In this document: positions 57,306 through 64,000 of the stretch, one piece after another | Numbering within the stretch: the first letter of the stretch is position 1 | How the letters are laid out: every line of letters begins with the position of its first letter | DNA from: Legionellaceae bacterium | GTDB taxonomy: Bacteria; Pseudomonadota; Gammaproteobacteria; Legionellales; Legionellaceae | Direction: 5' to 3' | Length of the DNA stretch: 64,000 nt | Assembly: GCA_018061965.1 (NCBI GenBank) | Contig: JAGOTG010000009.1 | Location: forward strand, 40,609-104,608 | Made by a program: the position numbers and the translations under genes | Notes under the pieces: generated by a model | Seen by the model: only the letters and a program-made list of their open reading frames with translations | Databases searched by the model: none | Told to the model about the DNA's origin: nothing

Positions 57306-58283
57306 TTAACTAATGTCAGACCCAGTCATAGACAGAGAATGCAGTCCCAATCGCTCATCTGAGTGCCCTAGGACAGTTGGTTTATATTTCCTATGAATAC
57401 TATGAGAGAACAACCCATGACTTACTTCCCGCTCGCTAGACAGTACCTTTTGGAAAGCAGGAGATACGAGTTGAAGCGTGGTAGCTTGTTGAGAAACGGC
57501 TAAATCAATTGGATTTGTTTCATTGGTACCCAATAGATCAGAGAAACTGCTTGAAGAAGAACCTATTTGCTCATAACGAGTCGATTCAAAAACAAGAGTA
57601 GGCTTAATTTTTAGTCGATATAATTCAAACCTTGAATCAGACGTACTCATTTCAGCAATATCATCGCCTGTCCAATTTGGGCTTTTCTCTAATTCTTTTT
57701 TAATCCAATTAACAGCCATGCGAGGTAAGTCGGGAGAAATGTTGTCTTTACTAACATCGTCGATAATCGAAGGAATATCTTCGGGTCGAAAGGAGGTTGT
57801 GGAAACTTGGATCTCAGGTTCAATATCTGTAAAGGTATTTTGCATAACACTTATCTGTCTTTCAGTTGCAGAAGTCACAATATCGCAGGTTATTGCAGTC
57901 TGGGCTACAATACTTTTAAACTGAATTTGCAGCTTAAACTCAGAAACTTTATATCCTTGCCTTTCTAGATCACGAGCATTATCCCAAAAAACACGAATTG
58001 CATTGGTTACGTCGGTAACGATAGTTTGCCTTTCCTTCGAGCTGGGCACCGCAATGAAACCATTTTCAGCTGCAGCAATTTCATGCGTTTGCCAAATAGT
58101 GTTCGGAATAATTTCTTCAACAACTTCTTGAATGAAGCTACTGTTTGTCCGAGCTAGTATGATTTCGCTAGAAGTAGGAGATGAAACTACGTCTAAAGAG
58201 GTTTCTGTAGGATTATTCAAAAAATTACTCCGAAACGATTCTGATTTTATGTGGTTTATTACTAAATTTCTAAATGTTGGCAC
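57306..58283 (-). CDS. Hypothetical protein, 325 aa
   Basis: Soluble, alpha/beta-like protein: an N-terminal Ser/Thr-rich stretch, a central part with SSKERQTIVTDVTNAIRVFW and FKLQIQFKSIVAQTAITCDI, and a Ser-rich C-terminal third (SSSSSFSDLLGTNETN). No known motif. Same strand as the 1031-aa gene, 142 nt upstream of it, so possibly cotranscribed. Confidence 0.6.
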   Translation of the reverse strand: MPTFRNLVINHIKSESFRSNFLNNPTETSLDVVSSPTSSEIILARTNSSFIQEVVEEIIPNTIWQTHEIAAAENGFIAVPSSKERQTIVTDVTNAIRVFWDNARDLERQGYKVSEFKLQIQFKSIVAQTAITCDIVTSATERQISVMQNTFTDIEPEIQVSTTSFRPEDIPSIIDDVSKDNISPDLPRMAVNWIKKELEKSPNWTGDDIAEMSTSDSRFELYRLKIKPTLVFESTRYEQIGSSSSSFSDLLGTNETNPIDLAVSQQATTLQLVSPAFQKVLSSEREVSHGLFSHSIHRKYKPTVLGHSDERLGLHSLSMTGSDIS

Positions 58284-58725
58284 ATTATATCATGAATGGA
58301 CTCAATTTACCCACATTGTTACCTTCCCGCGTTTCTGGTGTTCGTTTTTAAAGATACATTCGAGTGAATCGGCAAAACAAATCATTAAGAGACTGACGAA
58401 AAATGGTTTAAATTGATGGCGGCATGACAATCCAGTGATTCTTAAACGACCAATGTATCCATGAACTGCTTGTCCCTAACGAGTTTTCGGTTTTTATGCT
58501 AGGGTAGTGTAAGATTGCGGTTCAAGGCTCGAGTGCTCTATAAATCAGCTCGATGGTAGTGCGAACATGTAACTTCAAGATAAAATACTTGTTTAGTACA
58601 TACTTCAAAGTTAATACATTGGTGTTTTCGGTTCTGTTGCAAAAACATGAGTATGTTAACATATGACCTTGAGTCAAGAGAGGGGAGATGTACTCTTATG
58701 AAGAAGCTCGAGTGAAGCATATCCT
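58284..58725. other. Intergenic region of about 440 bp
   Basis: No coding frame I would support; the open frames here are short and antisense. At 58630-58643 the string GGTTCTGTTGCAAA equals the start of IS6-family terminal repeats, but no transposase or partner end is present. Confidence 0.5.
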
Positions 58726-59679
58726 ATGCTAACACTGAAGCGGTATCCAGTCTCTATTAGTGGATTAGCGTTGGCCTTAGCCAGTATTGGAAGTTCATGG
58801 GAATTAATGCTCCGGGGTATTGGTTCTTTTATCCATGTCATTTTATTGGTTATTTCTTTAGCCCTAAGCCTACCTGTTTGGGCAAAGATACTCATGTATC
58901 CCAAACAGCTCCAGGATGCGATCAAAGATCCTGTGATGGTGACTGCGTTACCTACATTGACCATGCTGGGAATGCTTTATAGTGATATTGTTGCCTATAG
59001 CAATATAACACTGGCAACACTAGTGTTGTCTATCATGTTGATCTTGCACCTAATTCTGTTAATTAATTTTATTTATTATCACATCATTAAATCCAATCTA
59101 GAAGACTATACTCCTGCTTGGTTTATCCCCACAGTAGGTGGAGGACTAGCCTGCTCTGCAATGGCACCAATGGGGTATGCCGAAGTGAGTTACACTATTT
59201 TATGTGTGGCATCTATTTTATTTTTTGTCGTTTTATTGGCTATCTTATTAAGATTCTTTATTTACGGTAAGGTGGGACATTATAAATCTCCTACACTTGT
59301 TGTATTCGCAGCGCCTGCCAGCATTTGCTTAAGTGGTTATTTAAGCATCTCTAATCACCCCAGTACCATCATCACATTATTTCTTGCTAGTCTAGTCTTG
59401 CTTTTGGTTCTTTTTTCATACATGCTGGCTTTTTTTATTATCTTGAAAAATAAATTTTCACCGTTGTTTTCCTGTTTAACTTTCCCCTTAGCGATGAGCA
59501 CATTCGCGATACATAAATTTAGCCAATGGGCAAACCAACAAATTAGTGCGGCATGGGGAGATGTGTTTTCTATAATGTCTGGTGTTCAGCTGGTCGCTAG
59601 TTCAGCGGTCATTGCCTACGTACTTTGGGGATATTGTTATTACTTATTATCTGATGCCCCTCAAAAAAGCGAATTGTAA
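58726..59679 (+). CDS. TehA/SLAC1-type (TDT family) membrane transporter
   Basis: 317 aa with about ten hydrophobic helices and little soluble sequence. Family features: PAWFIPTVGGGLACSA in the middle, the early short helix-loop VWAKILMYPKQLQDAIKDPV and the late FPLAMSTFAIHKF. Members export or channel tellurite, dicarboxylates, sulphite or anions. A complete housekeeping-like gene stranded inside the mobile region. Confidence 0.85.
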   Translation: MLTLKRYPVSISGLALALASIGSSWELMLRGIGSFIHVILLVISLALSLPVWAKILMYPKQLQDAIKDPVMVTALPTLTMLGMLYSDIVAYSNITLATLVLSIMLILHLILLINFIYYHIIKSNLEDYTPAWFIPTVGGGLACSAMAPMGYAEVSYTILCVASILFFVVLLAILLRFFIYGKVGHYKSPTLVVFAAPASICLSGYLSISNHPSTIITLFLASLVLLLVLFSYMLAFFIILKNKFSPLFSCLTFPLAMSTFAIHKFSQWANQQISAAWGDVFSIMSGVQLVASSAVIAYVLWGYCYYLLSDAPQKSEL

Positions 59680-59841
59680 TCCAGTATGAATCACCTATTT
59701 TCTGCGGAACATTATCGACACACAATATAAAGTTTTATTGGCGCAAACCTTTGCTTCAAGGAGTGCTTTTGAAAAAGAGAGGCTACCTTATTCTCTGAAT
59801 CAGAAGGAGAGACAGTGGACCGGTTTGATAGGGGCAATTCC

Positions 59842-60098
59842 AACACAAATAAATTCATTATTTACCCATAATGAGCTGGCAACAGACTAAAGGAATATTA
59901 TTTATCCATAAGTGATTCAGTATTTAGATTGAACGGTATTTACTAATTATGCGATGAGTTTCTCAAAAAAAGCCAATAATATTGCAATAATGATTTATTT
60001 GTCTATTGAAAGTGTTATTTTAAAACACATAATGCTTCGAGCTATCTGCATTAATCCAGTCTTAAGTCGCATTTGCCCCGTTTATGTAGATCAACCCC
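59842..60098. repeat. Half copy of Tn3-derived miniature element (copy A)
   Basis: 256 bp repeated at 62839-63094 in the same orientation; I count five mismatches. It contains a dyad (59942-59959) and ends at a Tn3-type terminal repeat (60061-60098). Upstream, from 59680 to 59841, no gene is seen. Confidence 0.85.
60061..60098 (-). repeat. Tn3-family 38-bp terminal inverted repeat
   Basis: Read on the minus strand it starts GGGGTTGATCTACATAAACG and ends GACTTAAG: exactly 38 bp with the GGGG...TAAG ends typical of Tn3-family elements. It is a right end and abuts the relaxase fragment beginning at 60103. Confidence 0.8.
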
Positions 60099-60102
60099 AT
60101 AA

Positions 60103-60528
60103 TTGGTTACAAAGTCAGTAATAAGGTTACTTGATGCTGGCAAGAAGGTCTCTATTGTCATGCCCGATAAGATTGGTGCTGATTTTAATGATGTCTTGAG
60201 AGAAGAGGGCGCACAGAGTGTTGCTAAAAAGCTAGCCAATCCTGTCGACGCTAAGGCGTTGTTGAAATCAGAAATTCAGGCTATCAAGTCCAAAGATAAT
60301 GAACACTTAGCAATAGACAACACAAAGAAATTGCACAGAATAAACCAGGATACAATTATTGGTGTTGACGTGAATGCAAAGCAAACGGCGCAATTAAAAG
60401 CACTTGATACAAATGTTAGAAAACAACTGAATCGAATTGCTGAATCTTATAAAAACGACGTTATAACTCATAATCAAACTTTAAATAAGACTACGGCAGC
60501 ATATGTTCAAAAAGAGCTAGAAAGATGA
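60103..60528 (+). pseudogene. Conjugative relaxase/primase Toprim-domain fragment
   Basis: 141 codons whose first part (VIRLLDAGKKVSIVMPDKIG, GADFNDVLREEGAQSVAKKL) is the end of a Toprim domain as found in TraI/TraA-type relaxases and plasmid primases, with the D-F-N-D metal site. The rest is a charged helical tail ending AAYVQKELER. The gene's 5' portion is missing: a stop and then the Tn3-type terminal repeat lie immediately upstream. Confidence 0.65.
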
Positions 60529-60604
60529 GGATTTCATCTCCAAACAAAATGTATGTCGTTATGCTCTATACTCTTAGATAAGACACGATATATACAATTA
60601 AAAC

Positions 60605-61474
60605 ATGACGCATATAAATTATTTCAAGGTACGAGATATACGTGGTGATGGAACCAAGCTCACAAGAAGTATTTGCGTTGCTAATGGGCAGCCATTTTAT
60701 ACATCATCCGGAGAGCGGTCTGGCATGGAAGATGTCTGGTTGCCTTTTGAAGGCTTTGCGCCACCTATTCCAGGATATAGTGGGATGATCCAAAAGCCAG
60801 AAATTGCCCACGCAGGGGAAGGGGAAAGACGTGCTCGTATAAGAAATGTTTTCCCGGCCGTTATTGCTGATGTATTTAACAGAAAAGAACGAGATACCTG
60901 GGGTCGCTTTAAAGATATGCGCTCTTTATATGTTTCGTACTTGCTTTCTGGCGATGCAATGGATAGAGAACTGCGGCTGGCTATAGAAACATATATTCCT
61001 CAAGAGGTTAGAGAGCAACATGTTTTAGAACTTAACCTTGACTTAAGTTCTTGGAGTTGTTGTTGTGGGCTGCTTCAAACCAATGTGGAGCCAGAAAACC
61101 AAGAGCTATTAAACCGACAATTGAATGAGCACGGCGCATCATTCAAAGATTATCGACAGGTCGAGCCTTTTCAGGCATCCGGTCTTCGAGACGCTGGGTC
61201 GCAGCAGATCAGCGATTTTACCTCTAATCCTATCGCAGACATGACAACCATTGGAGATAATGATAGAAAAAGCAGTAGTTCCGAAGAAGAGAAGATAGAG
61301 GAATATCCAGATTATGAACAAAATGACGACTTAAAACAATTTATTGCTCAGTTACATAATAAGAGTAATATTACGAGAGAGCACAAGCGATCCTTTTCTG
61401 ATTTAAGAAGCGCAGGGGAAAGCAAAAAAAATGATGACTTCCCTGAAGATAGAAATGGTCCAAGCAATCATTAA
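60605..61474 (+). CDS. Hypothetical protein with acidic tail, 289 aa
   Basis: Soluble protein. Residues 1-150 look like a folded domain (KVRDIRGDGTKLTRSICVAN, GQPFYTSSGERSGMEDVWLP); an SCCCG cluster lies at about 150-155; the last 80 residues are charged and disordered (SSSEEEKIEEYPDYEQND to EDRNGPSNH). No recognised family. Lies between two Tn3-derived repeat copies together with the LRR gene. Confidence 0.65.
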   Translation: MTHINYFKVRDIRGDGTKLTRSICVANGQPFYTSSGERSGMEDVWLPFEGFAPPIPGYSGMIQKPEIAHAGEGERRARIRNVFPAVIADVFNRKERDTWGRFKDMRSLYVSYLLSGDAMDRELRLAIETYIPQEVREQHVLELNLDLSSWSCCCGLLQTNVEPENQELLNRQLNEHGASFKDYRQVEPFQASGLRDAGSQQISDFTSNPIADMTTIGDNDRKSSSSEEEKIEEYPDYEQNDDLKQFIAQLHNKSNITREHKRSFSDLRSAGESKKNDDFPEDRNGPSNH

Positions 61475-61493
61475 TTAATGATATCCAATATAA

Positions 61494-62540
61494 TCATAGT
61501 GTAAATCTAGTTTCATCATCAGGGATAACATTATTTCTTATAGTCATCAACGAAGTAGTATGGTGCTCGAATAGTTGGAATGGATCAAACCACTGCGGGT
61601 TGTTTTTTTCTGTACTTGCTACTTCTGTTATTAGAGAGCGCTCAGTTATAGCATTCCCAGTTAAATTCAAAAAATCCAATTTTCTAACGCAAGCCAATAG
61701 CGTTTGCGCACCCAGGTTTGTAATTTTATTCACCCGAAGATTTAGATATCGTATGGATGGACTCTGAATAAGTAATTGTGCACCAGAATCTCCGATATAA
61801 TTTTCTCCTAAATCAAGATATTGGAGTTTAGAATTATTTTTAAAAGCACTTGCCCCGTTACTTTTTATTCGATTTCCCACTAAGCCAAGATAAGCAAGGG
61901 TATCATTTGAGGCTAACATTTGTGCGCCCGCGTCACTGATATTGTTATAGTCTAAGCCAAGATAAGTTAAGGTATGATTGCCAGGCACGTTTGACATCCC
62001 GGCATTGCTTAACCCATTTGCGTTTAACCGCAATGAAAGTAAGTTGTGATTAGAAAAAAGCACTCTAGCGGCATCATCACCTATTCCGCATCCTGTTAAA
62101 TCCAAGTGTCTCAATGCATGACTGGCAGCTAACCGCTCAGTACCAGCAAGCCCTATCTTAATATATCGCAAAGAAAGTCTGGTAATACTGCTACTAGATG
62201 ATAGAGTATCAATGCCTAAAATACTTATATTATTCGAGCTTGCATCTAAAGTTAATAGGCCGGGAATGGATGCGACTGCAGCAATTCCTATGTCTGTTAA
62301 TTGATTGTGACTCACATCTAAAGAGCGTAACGACGTGTTGCCAGCTTGGCGTAAAGCACTACACAATTTAGTGATATCGTCATCGGTTAAATGCATGTCA
62401 CTTAGATTAAGGTGTACTAATGTGCGGTCATTTTTTTGGATACGATATAAGGCGTCTTTAAATGCTTTTGGTTTAGAAGACGTGCGTCCAAAAAAAGTTT
62501 TATAAAAACTAAAATGGGGTCCCTCATAAAAGAGTTTCAT
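61494..62540 (-). CDS. Leucine-rich repeat protein (GALA-like LRRs)
   Basis: 348 aa with about eleven 24-residue repeats between residues 40 and 310 of the form L-x-x-L-x-L-x-x-N-x-I-x-x-x-G-A-x-x-L-A, e.g. LAYLGLVGNRIKSNGASAFK and LQYLDLGENYIGDSGAQLLI. This is the ribonuclease-inhibitor/GALA subclass, common in bacterial effectors that bind host proteins. No F-box, E3 domain or signal peptide is evident; short unique N- and C-terminal caps. Effector role is inference. Confidence 0.85.
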   Translation of the reverse strand: MKLFYEGPHFSFYKTFFGRTSSKPKAFKDALYRIQKNDRTLVHLNLSDMHLTDDDITKLCSALRQAGNTSLRSLDVSHNQLTDIGIAAVASIPGLLTLDASSNNISILGIDTLSSSSSITRLSLRYIKIGLAGTERLAASHALRHLDLTGCGIGDDAARVLFSNHNLLSLRLNANGLSNAGMSNVPGNHTLTYLGLDYNNISDAGAQMLASNDTLAYLGLVGNRIKSNGASAFKNNSKLQYLDLGENYIGDSGAQLLIQSPSIRYLNLRVNKITNLGAQTLLACVRKLDFLNLTGNAITERSLITEVASTEKNNPQWFDPFQLFEHHTTSLMTIRNNVIPDDETRFTL

Positions 62541-62630
62541 TATCCATGGTCTCTGAATTAGTAATCAGCCTATTGTATAATATTTTGCCTTAAATTTAAA
62601 CATAAATTTCCGGTTCCCCTCATCGCTTGG

Positions 62631-63095
62631 TGGGTTAAATTGCAGAAACAGGCAAATGCGACTTAGCCACTTGATTTTTGACTATAAACCAAGCATCCAT
62701 GTTTAAATCAAAAAAAATATCTATCGATTAATCCTATAAGCTGAACCCACTTTTACCCTAAATTCATAAGGCTTCCATTCAAAATATCAGAATCAAATCT
62801 AATCGCATAAAAAGGAAAGCATTACCAGATTAGAAACAAACACAAATAAATTCATTATTTACCCATAATCAGCTGGCAACAGCCTAAAAGAATATTATTT
62901 ATCTATAAGTGATTCAGTATTTAGATTGAACGGTATTTACTAGTTATGCGATGAGTTTCTCAAAAAAAGCCAATAATATTGCAATAATGATTTATTTGTC
63001 TATTGAAAGTGTTATTTTAAAACACATAATGCTTCGAGCTATCTGCATTAATCCAGTCTTAAGTCGCATTTGCCCCGTTTATGTAGATCAACCCA
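62631..63095. mobile_element. Tn3-derived miniature inverted-repeat element (TIME), 465 bp
   Basis: Bounded by a left end (62631-62666, TGGGTTAAATTGCAGAAACA...GACTTAG) and an inverted right end (63058-63095, CTTAAGTCGCATTTGCCCCG...CAACCCA). Each end has a dyad some 140-180 bp inside (62809-62824, right arm decayed, and 62939-62956). It holds no gene. The right 256 bp are duplicated at 59842-60097. The whole 62541-63229 stretch is otherwise non-coding. Confidence 0.75.
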
Positions 63096-63229
63096 AAATT
63101 TAAAAAGGAAATACTTCCTATTTGATTAAAAACTTATATTTCGGAATGAAATCTTGTGCTTTTGATTCCGATACTAATCAATTATTTTTCTTCAAAATTG
63201 CCATTTATAACCTAAATTAAGGAAATAAC

Positions 63230-63664
63230 ATGGCAGTATTTAAATCCTTAGATCAATCTTTTACAAGCCGCTGTATGCAGTATGGATGGGGGGCTAAGCA
63301 TTATTTCCCTTGCTGTCCTAAGGAAATCACAGCAACTGCGATCGACGATTATTTTAAGAGTTTAAAAATTGGAGCCACTCATGCTTATCATGATAATGCT
63401 CCAAAATTAATCACAAATAAATTTGTAAAAATTAAGAATAATTCATCTATTTTGATCTTGTGCGAAAGAGATGGAGATTGGTGTGAAAGATTAGGCTTAT
63501 TTCCATGGGTAATTTGCGAGATCACGCTTGAAAATGGATTTTTTACTCACTATAAAGTAGAGGAATTTTTTGAGAAAGCTGAGGCTGATCAAGAGTTCTG
63601 TACTAGGGGTTCTAGCCCAGAACCGTCGGATTTTCCGATCAGGGTATTATTGGCTCGTTTTTAA
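63230..63664 (+). CDS. Hypothetical protein, 144 aa
   Basis: Starts at ATG 63230 with GGAA 9 nt upstream. Soluble, with four Cys in the first half (SRCMQYGWG, PCCPKEIT) and a beta-rich centre (FVKIKNNSSILILCERDGDW, WVICEITLENGFFTHYKVEEF). No family recognised. Followed by a very stable hairpin at 63826. Confidence 0.6.
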   Translation: MAVFKSLDQSFTSRCMQYGWGAKHYFPCCPKEITATAIDDYFKSLKIGATHAYHDNAPKLITNKFVKIKNNSSILILCERDGDWCERLGLFPWVICEITLENGFFTHYKVEEFFEKAEADQEFCTRGSSPEPSDFPIRVLLARF

Positions 63665-63825
63665 CGCAATTAGGTTTATTGAAAACCTTCTTGGCTTGCT
63701 TGTTCGGTCTTTTTTGAGAGGTGTTTTGAGTTTATATGCACCACATTGTTATTATAATTCACGAATCAGAAATTTCGCCGGTTCCGGGCAGAACCCCCCA
63801 AGAGAAAATCCGTTAATACCCGAGC

Positions 63826-63859
63826 ACTAAGTCTGGTTATTTCGATAACCAGACTTAGT
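63826..63859 (+). terminator. Perfect 15-bp hairpin with TTCG tetraloop
   Basis: ACTAAGTCTGGTTAT (63826-63840), TTCG, then ATAACCAGACTTAGT (63845-63859), followed by TAAAATTT. The UUCG loop makes it unusually stable. As the neighbouring genes (63230 + and the partial gene at 63908 -) converge, it probably terminates both. Confidence 0.75.
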
Positions 63860-63907
63860 TAAAATTTAAATGGGGCGGATTCAACTAGTTAATGCAACGC
63901 CAAAAAA

Positions 63908-64000
63908 TTAGGATAACACACGCGAGATCATAATTACCTCATCATGCGAGTATAAATTTTTAATTACGGCAACTTCTTCTGCGTGCAATGCTTTTTTATA
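63908..64000 (-). CDS. C-terminal end of a gene entering from the right edge
   Basis: On the minus strand a frame is open from the window edge to a TAA at 63908-63910 and encodes 30 residues (KKALHAEEVAVIKNLYS, then HDEVIMISRVLS). The composition looks coding and it ends convergently at the hairpin 63826-63859. Too short to identify. Confidence 0.4.
   Translation of the reverse strand, partial: YKKALHAEEVAVIKNLYSHDEVIMISRVLS

Larger units (their letters stand above)
51261..60098. mobile_element. Putative Tn3-type composite island, 8.8 kb
   Basis: Bounded by inverted Tn3-type ends (51261 facing in, 60098 facing out). It contains the OTU-like gene, a recombinase-proximal dyad, tnpI and tnpA remnants, the 1031-aa and 325-aa genes and the TehA-like gene. 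The left end truncates a glycosyltransferase gene, the right end a relaxase gene. No 5-bp target duplication is visible, so the ends may come from separate insertions followed by recombination. Confidence 0.45.

Noticed and set aside
58630..58643. GGTTCTGTTGCAAA, the start of IS6-family terminal repeats
   Set aside because: Only 14 bp, no transposase and no inverted partner nearby; chance cannot be excluded.
63570..63830. 86-codon + strand frame at the right edge
   Set aside because: Overlaps the 63230 gene in another frame and runs through sequence with no coding look; no ribosome-binding site.
1..64000. CRISPR arrays, tRNA and rRNA genes
   Set aside because: No regularly spaced repeats, cloverleaf-like T-loop motifs or rRNA-like sequence were seen on either strand by reading; short tRNAs could still be missed without a covariance-model scan.

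Overview
The window reads as a chromosome segment from a gammaproteobacterium, most likely a host-associated member of the Legionellales. The pointers are a Mip-type FKBP very close to Legionella Mip in layout, a QseBC/PmrAB-like two-component pair, Legionella-type UmuD, and many large proteins of unknown function in an AT-rich accessory zone. I have not run any search, and species or genus cannot be fixed from the sequence alone.

Region 1 (1-27.8 kb) is a dense housekeeping block: minD-minE without an adjacent minC, guaB-guaA running by a 4-nt overlap into bioF-bioH-bioD, a universal stress protein, pcnB-folK (pcnB apparently starting at a non-canonical codon), a TerC-family membrane protein, hemJ, rubredoxin, mip, an AmpG-like permease, a yciB/response regulator/sensor kinase group, mltD, rlmJ, folD, truA, and glnS-cysS. 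Palindromic intergenic repeats of at least three families separate these operons.

Region 2 (27.8-46.6 kb) is semi-accessory. It holds a secreted metallophosphoesterase, a coiled-coil protein, an outer-membrane barrel, a patatin/acetoacetate decarboxylase/3-hydroxybutyrate dehydrogenase cluster that fits polyhydroxybutyrate turnover, a membrane-fusion protein plus two half-size FUSC-like proteins plus TolC-type lipoprotein operon, a 769-residue protein that looks like three beta-barrels in tandem, a decayed IS21 istA, a GH5-type secreted protein with both catalytic glutamates replaced, and umuD-umuC.

Region 3 (46.6-64 kb) is clearly mobile and decaying. It contains a duplicated coiled-coil gene pair (one copy broken), small secreted proteins, a glycosyltransferase pseudogene cut exactly at a Tn3-type inverted repeat, an OTU-like cysteine protease with a C-terminal membrane hairpin, remnants of tnpI-like recombinase and tnpA of a Tn3-family transposon, a 1031-residue helical protein, a TehA-like transporter, a Toprim fragment of a conjugative relaxase, and a GALA-type leucine-rich-repeat protein. 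Five copies of an 18-bp dyad (ACTAAT-6 bp-ATTAGT) and several 38-bp Tn3-type terminal repeats (GGGG...TAAG) tie these parts together. One 465-bp stretch has the form of a complete Tn3-derived miniature element (TIME), and half-copies flank the putative effector genes. My reading is that Tn3-derived ends and resolution sites have been moving effector-like genes in and out of this island.

No CRISPR array, rRNA gene or tRNA gene was recognised.
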